From: Methanosarcinaceae archaeon
GTDB lineage: Archaea > Halobacteriota > Methanosarcinia > Methanosarcinales > Methanosarcinaceae
Length of the DNA stretch: 11,794 nucleotides
Direction of reading: 5' to 3'
Assembly (NCBI GenBank): GCA_028690255.1
Contig: JAQVBP010000014.1
Location: 3,727 to 15,520, forward strand
Each line of letters begins with the position of its first letter. Position 1 is the stretch's first letter. The notes beneath the pieces are model-generated. The model did no database searches. It was given only the letters and a program-made list of their open reading frames with translations, and was not told where the DNA came from. The position numbers and the translations under genes were made by a program. Positions 6,610-11,794 of this stretch are shown piece after piece.

Positions 6610-6632
6610 TATCCGTTTTTGTAAAAAGGATA
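6610..6632. repeat. Stem-loop TATCC(G)TTTTT-GT-AAAAAGGATA
   Basis: Ten paired bases with one bulged G and a 2-base loop, directly abutting the perfect palindrome GATAGCTATC (6629-6638). This is too tight for an ordinary RNA hairpin loop without opening the last pairs, so a DNA-level palindrome or cruciform-type site is equally likely. Unknown role. Confidence 0.4.
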
Positions 6633-6738
6633 GCTATCTATTCGAAAGTCTGACCCATTTGCTTTTGGAAACAGGACCTGCAAATTCCGGAAGAGGAATC
6701 GAATTTTAAAGCCATGAAGTCAATTACCCCCACCTGCC

Positions 6739-6773
6739 AGCCTTCGGCTGTCGTGTTAAACCATAGGTTTAAA
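6739..6773. repeat. Two adjacent short hairpins
   Basis: CAGCC-TTC-GGCTG (6739-6751) is followed five bases later by TTAAACC-ATA-GGTTTAA (6757-6773). Paired small hairpins of this kind occur at the ends of IS200/IS605-type elements, but no transposase or matching opposite end is visible, so this may be a relic or a non-coding RNA part. Confidence 0.4.
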
Positions 6774-6916
6774 CAGGAGTTTCGAATTTTCAATTAGAAC
6801 CATCGAGGAAGGGGCCTTCTGCTTCCGGAGGGAAAAACCTGAAAGCCGATTTTTGCTTCAAAAATTTTGATTCAATTTATCTGATACAGAGCAAAAAAAA
6901 ATTCCCGTCAATTAGG

Positions 6917-6927
6917 TTTTATATATT
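6917..6927 (+). promoter_or_regulatory. Strong TATA box, candidate distal mtaA promoter
   Basis: TTTTATATATT is the best plus-strand TATA match in the region. A start site near 6945-6950 would give mtaA a leader of about 570 bases. Long 5' leaders are known for methanol methyltransferase (mtaCB) transcripts in Methanosarcina. A weaker AT-rich candidate (AAATTATA, 7464-7471) would give a leader of only about 20-25 bases. Confidence 0.45.
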
Positions 6928-7133
6928 GCTAACAAAGATTACAATTATAACAATGAGGATGCTGCACCTGAAAATCGCGTTCATTGCGATATATCTCAGC
7001 TTTGGTGAAAAACCCTGAAGCAAGGGATTTAAGGCACCCCCATTCCTGATAGAAAATCAGAAAATTTAAGAAATGCTTAGATTTCCTGCCTTGAAACCTT
7101 TTGCGGCAAAACTCAGGGTTCCCAACTACTCCC

Positions 7134-7152
7134 CTAAAATCTCCGATTTTAG
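7134..7152 (+). repeat. Perfect hairpin CTAAAATC-TCC-GATTTTAG
   Basis: Eight-base arms with a 3-base loop. An outer CCC (7131-7133) and GGG (7156-7158) can extend the stem across a three-base bulge. If mtaA is transcribed from the distal TATA box, this lies in its leader. There is no T-run directly after it, so it is not a typical terminator. Confidence 0.45.
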
Positions 7153-7516
7153 TAAGGGATTTGCTTTGATAAGCTATGGTTGAATAGCCTTTAGTTACGC
7201 CTGCTATGGTATTCGTGGATACCCCACATGTTCACGGAAATTTCAACCGGGATTAAAAATTTCTGGGAGAGAAGAAAAAGGTTCAGGCCATTGACAATCC
7301 AGCATAAAAACTTGCAATGTGGGTCCACTCCATAAAGGGATAAAAAAGTTGAAAAGGAATTTGCCAAAAAAGAATTGAAAAAAACGGCAGGTGTCTTGAC
7401 GCATCCTTACCCTTTCAGGCAAAGCCGGACCTTTCGAAGAAGGGAGCTTCTACTAACTCAGATAAAATTATACAGATACTTGTTACAAAATAAATTATAA
7501 AAAAGGAAGACCGATT

Positions 7517-8536
7517 ATGAGCGATTTTACGATGAAAACGAGGCTATTAGCCGCACTTAAAGGCGAAACAGTTGACAAAATTCCTGTTTGCTCCGTTACT
7601 CAGACAGGAATTGTGGAACTCATGGACAAAGTGGATGCCGCCTGGCCCGAGGCCCACAGCGACGCCGAACTTATGGCTAAGCTTGCAATCGCTAACTATG
7701 AGCTCAGCGGACTTGAAGCCGTCAGAGTTCCCTACTGTCTGACCGTGCTTGCCGAAGCCATGGGCTGTGAAATCAACATGGGAACAAAGAACAGGCAGCC
7801 TTCCGTCACCGAGCACCCCTACCCTAAGAGCCTGGATGATCTCGCAATGCCCGAAAACCTGCTTGAAACAGGCAGGCTTCCCGTAGTGCTTGAAGCAATA
7901 AGGATCGTAAGGGAAAAAGTCGGCCAGGACGTTCCCATCATAGGCGGAATGGAAGGCCCGATAACCCTTGCCTCCGACCTTTGTAGCGTAAAGTCCTTCA
8001 TGAAATGGTCCATCAAAAAGCCCGATATGTTCGAGCAGATCCTTGACTTTGCAACCGAAGCTGCAATCGTTTACGCAAACGCAATGGTCAAAGCAGGTGC
8101 AGATGTCATTTCCGTTGCCGACCCTGTGGCCTCCCCTGACCTCATGAGCCCGGCCTCTTTCAAGGAATATCTCCAGCCAAGGCTCCAGAAGTTCTCCGAA
8201 AACGTAAACTCCGTGACCATTCTTCACATCTGTGGAAACGTTAACTCGATCCTGAACTACATGGCAGAATGCGGGTTCGAAGGGCTCAGCGTTGAAGAGA
8301 AGATAGGCAACGCAAAAGCAGCAAAGGAAATTCTCGGAGACAGGGCAAGACTCGTCGGAAACGTATCCAGTCCTTTCACCCTTCTCCCCGGCCCTGTTGA
8401 CAAGATCAAGGCAGAGGCAAAAGAAGCCCTTGAGGCTGGCATTGATGTACTCGCTCCGGGCTGTGGAATTGCTCCTATGACCCCCCTCGAAAACATCAAG
8501 GCCATGGTCGAAGCAAGAAACGAATACTACGCCTGA
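7517..8536 (+). CDS. mtaA: Methylcobamide:coenzyme M methyltransferase MtaA (methanol-specific)
   Basis: The 339-residue product is full length and moves the methyl group from the methyl-Co(III) corrinoid protein MtaC to coenzyme M, forming methyl-CoM in the cytoplasm during growth on methanol. It is a uroporphyrinogen-decarboxylase-fold zinc enzyme. The zinc ligands H237 and C239 (LHICGN) and C316 (APGCGIAPMTP) are present. The N-terminus (TRLLAALKGE.VDKIPVCSVTQTGIVELM) and the segments MGCEINMGTKNRQPSVT and GNVSSPFTLLPGPVDKIK match MtaA as I remember it. The methylamine-specific MtbA differs clearly in these segments (for example its VDRMPAVCFTQTATVEQM). The ATG follows AAGGAAG with suitable spacing. 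Gene order (mtaA, RamA-family activase, COG0523 GTPase) makes a corrinoid methyl-transfer support cluster. The downstream terminators indicate a separate transcript. Confidence 0.95.
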   Translation: MSDFTMKTRLLAALKGETVDKIPVCSVTQTGIVELMDKVDAAWPEAHSDAELMAKLAIANYELSGLEAVRVPYCLTVLAEAMGCEINMGTKNRQPSVTEHPYPKSLDDLAMPENLLETGRLPVVLEAIRIVREKVGQDVPIIGGMEGPITLASDLCSVKSFMKWSIKKPDMFEQILDFATEAAIVYANAMVKAGADVISVADPVASPDLMSPASFKEYLQPRLQKFSENVNSVTILHICGNVNSILNYMAECGFEGLSVEEKIGNAKAAKEILGDRARLVGNVSSPFTLLPGPVDKIKAEAKEALEAGIDVLAPGCGIAPMTPLENIKAMVEARNEYYA

Positions 8537-8545
8537 AAAGGCAGC

Positions 8546-8566
8546 AAAAACGTTTTTTTATTTTTT
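8546..8566 (+). terminator. T-rich terminator right after mtaA
   Basis: AAAAACGTTTTTTT is followed by ATTTTTT ten to thirty bases after the mtaA stop. Runs of T in the RNA-like strand are the main archaeal termination signal. Confidence 0.65.
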
Positions 8567-8570
8567 ACAA

Positions 8571-8626
8571 GGCAACCCGGGACAGGCCCGACAGACCTGC
8601 AAGCGCCCTGTCCCGGCTTTTTTGCC
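8571..8626 (+). terminator. Long GC-rich hairpin with T-run behind mtaA
   Basis: CCGGGACAGG (8577-8586) pairs perfectly with CCTGTCCCGG (8607-8616) around a 20-base loop, followed by CTTTTTT. An outer GGCAA (8571-8575) can pair with TTGCC (8622-8626), enclosing the T-run. It looks like a second, intrinsic-type terminator or an mRNA 3'-end stabiliser. Confidence 0.65.
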
Positions 8627-8754
8627 ATTTATTTTTTATGTTTCTTTTAGGATAGGGAAGCCTCTTTAAATTTGACCTGCCCGGCAAAAATAATGAAACC
8701 GGTATAAGGTTGTTTACCCGGACCAATATATAATAAGTTCAAAAGATTCAATAA

Positions 8755-8793
8755 TTAATAAATTTAAATTGTCCAATTTAATAAATTCAAATT
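8755..8793 (+). repeat. Direct repeat TTAATAAATTYAAATT upstream of the activase gene
   Basis: Two 16-mers at 8755-8770 and 8778-8793 differ at one base and are spaced 23 bp start to start, about two helical turns. They lie between two TATA candidates, 48 bases or more ahead of TTTATAAATA (8841-8850), as expected for an activator site. AT-richness raises the chance of coincidence. Confidence 0.45.
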
Positions 8794-8840
8794 ATATGTG
8801 GCTGCTTACCTGTGCCAGGACTTCGCAGATTCAAAATAAA

Positions 8841-8850
8841 TTTATAAATA
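8841..8850 (+). promoter_or_regulatory. Candidate proximal TATA box of the RamA-family gene
   Basis: TTTATAAATA lies about 70 bases before the ATG. A start near 8872 gives a leader of about 45 bases with the AGGAGGT. TATATAATA at 8727-8735 is the alternative distal box. Confidence 0.45.
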
Positions 8851-8916
8851 ATTAGAAAAATGTGCTGGCCCTTAGCAGAAAATTTCTCACAGGCTGTTTT
8901 TAAAGGAGGTTAAGAT

Positions 8917-10533
8917 ATGAGAACAGGCGTTGCAATCGATCTTGGGACCAGTGGCTTTCGGGCCCAGAAAATTGACCTTGAAACCGGAGACATCAAAAAG
9001 ACCGTAATCACCCTCCGAAACCCCCTTCCCGGTGCTAACGTGATGGACCACCTGGATTTTGCCATAAACTACGGACTTGACAGGGCCCATGACCTGTCCG
9101 CAACCGCGGTGAAAAATATCCTCAGGGAGCTTGGAGTTTCGACCGGGGAAATGGAAAAACTGGCAATCTGCGGAAACCCCATCCAGCTTTCCATCTTCCA
9201 GAAAATCCCCATTGAGGACCTGGCTTATGCAGGTGAACGAAAAAAGCAGAAGTACCATATTGAGGAACAGGACAGGAGTGCGCGAATCGTTCCTCTGTCT
9301 GAAATCCGGGGTTTTGAGGAATATGAAAACGGCCAGCTTTTTGTGCCCCCCGCAATCAAACACGAAGTTGGAGCCGATGCCCTTGCCCTGATCATCAAGT
9401 CGGGAATGCTTGAAAGAGAAAAAATTTCGATTGCAACGGACTACGGGACAAACGCCGAGATGGCCCTGAAGGCAAACGGGATCATTTATACGGGATCAGC
9501 CGCCGCGGGGCCTGCGCTCGAAGGCCAGGAAATCGAATGCGGGTCCATTGCGTCCCCTCAGACTATCTGTGACGTGGAGTTTGAAGGAGAGAACCTGCGC
9601 TGTTATGTGCTTGATAAGGAAATGACGGCCATCAAAGGAGACCTCGTTGACCCCAAATCCGGGGATGTGATTGAAAAGGCAGAAATTCGTGCAAAAGGCA
9701 TTACAGGAACCGGGGTTATAGCCCTTATCGAAGCCGGGATGAGAAACAAGCTAATAACCCTCCCGAAAATCCTGACCCCGGATAAGGAAATTCACCTGCA
9801 GGACGGAATAAAGTTCACGGAGAACGACCTGCTGGAAGCCGGAAGGGCCATAGGAGCTATCCGGGCCGGACACATTACCCTCTGCGCCGAAGCCGGAATC
9901 GAGATGGAAGACCTGAGGGTATCCCATATGTCGGGGGCGGCCGGGACCTATATGGACGCCGCAAAAGCCCACCAGGTCGGGATGATCCCCTATAACACCG
10001 ATTACGTAACCCAGATAGGCAATACCTCTCTGATCGTTGCACGGGAGATTTTGCTTTCGGAGGAGAGGCTCTGGGAACTGCAGGAAATAGCAAAGGAAAT
10101 CGTGGGCACCCACGTTATGTTTGCGACCTCGGAGGCATTCAAAGAAGCTTACATGCTTGAACTTGCCTACTGGAACGAGGGCATGATGTTCAAGATGCTC
10201 AAGAAGTTCCTGAAAAAGAAAAAACTCCCTCAGATAGACCTGCCTTCCTCCATCCTCAAAATCGACCGCAGGGTTGAGCGGGACATCCCCGAACTTGGTG
10301 AAGAAGGTCTGCAAGTGCTCGAAAGGGTCGGGACCTGCCTGAGCATGGAAATCGAGGGCTGTGAAGAATGTTATAAATGTGTGGAAGTCTGCCCGAACGG
10401 AGCCCTTAGCATGGAAGAAAAAGTCGCCCGGATCCGGACGGACCTCTGTGACGGGGCTCACTGCCAGCACTGTCTCCACGCCTGTCCCGGAGACCTGTTT
10501 AAGTGGGAAAACCTGGAAGTTTCTGAGAGCTGA
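8917..10533 (+). CDS. Corrinoid protein reductive activase, RamA family (methyltransferase activation protein)
   Basis: The 538-residue protein re-reduces inactive Co(II) corrinoid to Co(I) at the cost of ATP, in support of methanogenic methyltransferases. The N-terminal and central part (about 1-470) is the ASKHA-like activase domain: IDLGTSGFRAQ (8-17), NVMDHLDFAI (41-50), GNPIQLS (86-92), the Gly-rich TDYGTNAEMALK (174-185) and GITGTGV (261-267). The C-terminus carries two ferredoxin-type clusters: C482, C485, C488, C492 (CX2CX2CX3C) and C511, C516, C519, C523 (CX4CX2CX3C). Length and layout match archaeal RamA, which lacks the N-terminal 2Fe-2S domain of bacterial activases. RamA proper serves methylamine systems; lying next to mtaA, this copy may be the methanol-system activase known biochemically as MAP. 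The CX4C spacing in the second cluster is a small variation. It probably forms an operon with the following COG0523 gene (134-base gap, no terminator seen). Confidence 0.92.
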   Translation: MRTGVAIDLGTSGFRAQKIDLETGDIKKTVITLRNPLPGANVMDHLDFAINYGLDRAHDLSATAVKNILRELGVSTGEMEKLAICGNPIQLSIFQKIPIEDLAYAGERKKQKYHIEEQDRSARIVPLSEIRGFEEYENGQLFVPPAIKHEVGADALALIIKSGMLEREKISIATDYGTNAEMALKANGIIYTGSAAAGPALEGQEIECGSIASPQTICDVEFEGENLRCYVLDKEMTAIKGDLVDPKSGDVIEKAEIRAKGITGTGVIALIEAGMRNKLITLPKILTPDKEIHLQDGIKFTENDLLEAGRAIGAIRAGHITLCAEAGIEMEDLRVSHMSGAAGTYMDAAKAHQVGMIPYNTDYVTQIGNTSLIVAREILLSEERLWELQEIAKEIVGTHVMFATSEAFKEAYMLELAYWNEGMMFKMLKKFLKKKKLPQIDLPSSILKIDRRVERDIPELGEEGLQVLERVGTCLSMEIEGCEECYKCVEVCPNGALSMEEKVARIRTDLCDGAHCQHCLHACPGDLFKWENLEVSES

Positions 10534-10667
10534 GAACAAAGCGGAACCGAAAAAGAAAAAGGGAGTTTAAGCTCCAGGCCCGCAAAGGAAAGCTTATTGG
10601 AAGAAAAACAATACTGAAAAAAAAACCGAACGGTTCATATCTTAAAAAATGGACGATGGAGGAAAAA

Positions 10668-11794
10668 ATGCAGGTAATCATAGTGGGGGGCTTTCTCGGG
10701 AGCGGGAAAACCACCACCATTATCAATATGGGGAAATACCTTGCCGGACGCGGGAAGAAGGTCGCCATAATTGTCAATGAGATAGGAGAAATCGGAATAG
10801 ACGGGGACGTAATCGAAAAATACGGTTTCGACACCAAGGAGATAACTAACGGCTGCATCTGCTGCACCCTTAAGGTGGGCCTCAGGACAACGGTGAACCT
10901 TCTTGCAAAGGAATACAAACCCGATATCCTCCTGATAGAACCCACGGGAATCGCTTTCCCTCACGTCATCAAAGAAGAAATCAAACTGATGAATCTGGAG
11001 GAATGCGTAAACGTCTCCCCCCTCGTGACCCTGATCGACGGGAGTCGCTTCAAGCACCTTATGAAAGAGGTGAAGAATTTTGCTCTGCGGCAGATCATAG
11101 ATGCCGAGATTCTGGGGATCAACAAGGTGGACCTGGTCGAAGAGATTCGAATTCCTATCCTGGAAGCTTCCGTACAGCAGCTTAACCCGAAAGCTACGGT
11201 AGTCCAGCTCTCAGGAAAAGCAATGGACAAAAGGTTCGGGGCCCTGATGGAGCTGCTACTCCCCGGACTTGCAGAGGATAAGCCTTCGGAAGAAGTTCCG
11301 ATTGAAGCGGAAAAAGGAGAGGAAGGAAACGGAGAAGAAGCAGACGTACCTGCTATTCACTCGGAATCCGAAAATTCCATAGAGGCCTCCGGAGTCGGGA
11401 GCTACGCCGCGGAATTCGCAGTGGAAAAGGAAGGCATGGATAAGGAGTTTACCAGCGAGCTCACGGCCAAACTTATGGGCACCATAAAGGAAAAAGTTCT
11501 GGTCCTCAACCCGGAGTTCATCGGTCACATCAAACTCTTTCTGGACAATGGAGTTGAAACCGTAAAGCAAAGCCTCACCATCTACTCCGAAAATCCCCAG
11601 GAAGAAATCATCAAATCAAAGTCCGGAGCAGTCCCTACCCTTAAGATCCTCTCCGCGGTCTCAAATGTCAAAAAAGAAAGGCTTGTCGAAGTTGTAGACA
11701 GTTCCGTGCAGGAAGTCTTAAGCAAGCGGAAAATCAATGCCCGGAAGATAGAGCACGAACACGAGCATCATGAGCATGAGCACCATGAGCATGA
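10668..11794 (+). CDS. CobW/COG0523-family G3E GTPase with His-rich tail (cut by window edge)
   Basis: At least 375 codons are visible and the frame is open at the right edge. The N-terminus MQVIIVGGFLGSGKTTT holds the Walker A (G7-T16). The signature metal motif CxCC is C63-I-C65-C66 (NGCICCTL), the Walker B region is DILLIEPTG (86-94), and NKVD (152-155) gives guanine specificity. A Glu-rich linker (about 202-260) precedes the CobW C-terminal domain. The last visible residues, HEHEHHEHEHHEH, form a His/Glu metal-binding tail. COG0523 proteins are metallochaperones or insertases (zinc, cobalt, iron); cargo cannot be read from sequence. Placed after a corrinoid activase and mtaA, zinc for MtaA/MtaB or cobalt for corrinoid are reasonable guesses. 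The ATG at 10668 is chosen because GGAGG (10658-10662) sits 5 bases ahead; an in-frame ATG at 10656 would overlap that site. Confidence 0.92.
   Translation, partial: MQVIIVGGFLGSGKTTTIINMGKYLAGRGKKVAIIVNEIGEIGIDGDVIEKYGFDTKEITNGCICCTLKVGLRTTVNLLAKEYKPDILLIEPTGIAFPHVIKEEIKLMNLEECVNVSPLVTLIDGSRFKHLMKEVKNFALRQIIDAEILGINKVDLVEEIRIPILEASVQQLNPKATVVQLSGKAMDKRFGALMELLLPGLAEDKPSEEVPIEAEKGEEGNGEEADVPAIHSESENSIEASGVGSYAAEFAVEKEGMDKEFTSELTAKLMGTIKEKVLVLNPEFIGHIKLFLDNGVETVKQSLTIYSENPQEEIIKSKSGAVPTLKILSAVSNVKKERLVEVVDSSVQEVLSKRKINARKIEHEHEHHEHEHHEH

Larger units (their letters stand above)
6184..7516. other. 1.33-kb gene-free region between the kinase and mtaA
   Basis: No frame looks coding on either strand. 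The left part holds the kinase promoter and control element. The middle (6480-6900) holds several inverted repeats: TGCGA-ACTG-TCGCA (6545-6558), the palindrome GATAGCTATC (6629-6638), and those listed separately. A strong TATA box at 6917-6927 suggests that mtaA may have a leader of over 500 bases. Downstream of it lie ATCGC/GCGAT (6974-6990), CTGAT/ATCAG (7046-7060), CTAAAATC/GATTTTAG (7134-7152) and GGTAT/ATACC (7208-7223). Confidence 0.6.
8537..8916. other. Spacer between mtaA and the RamA-family gene
   Basis: No gene. The first 90 bases hold two terminator-like structures. The remainder is a very AT-rich promoter region with TATA candidates at 8727-8735 (TATATAATA) and 8841-8850 (TTTATAAATA), a 16-bp direct repeat, and a strong AGGAGGT (8904-8910) six bases before the activase ATG. 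Confidence 0.6.

Noticed and set aside
6953..7018. A 21-codon frame (MRMLHLKIAF...) just after the distal TATA box
   Set aside because: It could be a leader peptide, but it has no ribosome binding site and no other support, so I do not call it a gene.
7547..8227. A 226-codon minus-strand frame
   Set aside because: It is antisense to mtaA, whose conserved zinc motifs and full-length match are decisive.
7517..8536. Calling the methyltransferase MtbA (methylamine-specific) because of the RamA neighbour
   Set aside because: The N-terminal and zinc-site segments match MtaA as remembered and differ clearly from MtbA.
9751..10539. A 262-codon minus-strand frame, long for a shadow
   Set aside because: It is antisense to the RamA-family gene across its Fe-S region. 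Its composition is what results from reading this codon usage backwards, and it has no recognisable domain.
1..11794. tRNA, rRNA, CRISPR array, intact insertion sequence or phage genes
   Set aside because: I found no cloverleaf with a T-loop consensus, no regularly spaced long repeats, and no transposase, integrase or phage protein.

Overview
The window reads as chromosomal DNA of a methylotrophic methanogenic archaeon, most likely Methanosarcina or a close relative. The reasons are a methanol-type methylcobamide:coenzyme M methyltransferase (MtaA), a RamA-family corrinoid reductive activase, a FilR1/Msr-type archaeal regulator, archaeal TATA boxes, AGGAGG-type ribosome binding sites, and long AT-rich spacers between genes of moderate GC.

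Layout. Bases 1-413 (minus) hold the N-terminal 137 codons of a bacterial-type mutS, cut by the left edge. Divergent from it, 644-829 (plus) encodes a 61-residue zinc-ribbon protein that seems to lack an ATG/GTG/TTG start. Bases 830-1775 are mostly non-coding, with one plausible 58-codon minus-strand gene (1146-1322), a 3 x 10-bp tandem repeat and a two-palindrome control element (1363-1431). Then come a winged-helix regulator with a FilR1-type C-terminal domain (1776-2567, plus) and, converging on it, a signalling pair on the minus strand: a 1027-residue membrane hybrid histidine kinase (3100-6183) whose 3' end overlaps a stand-alone receiver protein (2757-3122). A 1.33-kb gene-free region (6184-7516) separates the kinase from the methanol block on the plus strand: mtaA (7517-8536) with strong terminator-like structures behind it, a RamA-family activase (8917-10533), and a COG0523/CobW GTPase (10668 to the right edge) with a His-rich tail.

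How the genes may work together. MtaA moves the methyl group from the methyl-corrinoid protein MtaC to coenzyme M. A RamA-type ATP-dependent Fe-S protein re-reduces corrinoid that has been oxidised to Co(II). The COG0523 protein is a candidate metallochaperone; zinc (for MtaA/MtaB) and cobalt (for corrinoid) are both possible cargoes. The kinase, single-domain receiver and FilR1-like regulator have the component list of the FilI/FilR2/FilR1 methanogenesis-regulating system described in Methanothrix (Methanosaeta) harundinacea, but this kinase carries two extra receiver domains.

Main observation. The regions upstream of the regulator and of the kinase share a roughly 69-bp block (about 60 identical positions by hand alignment) with two inverted repeats whose centres are about 31-32 bp apart. 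This points to a common operator, and hence to autoregulation of a Fil-like circuit sitting next to methanol methyltransferase genes.
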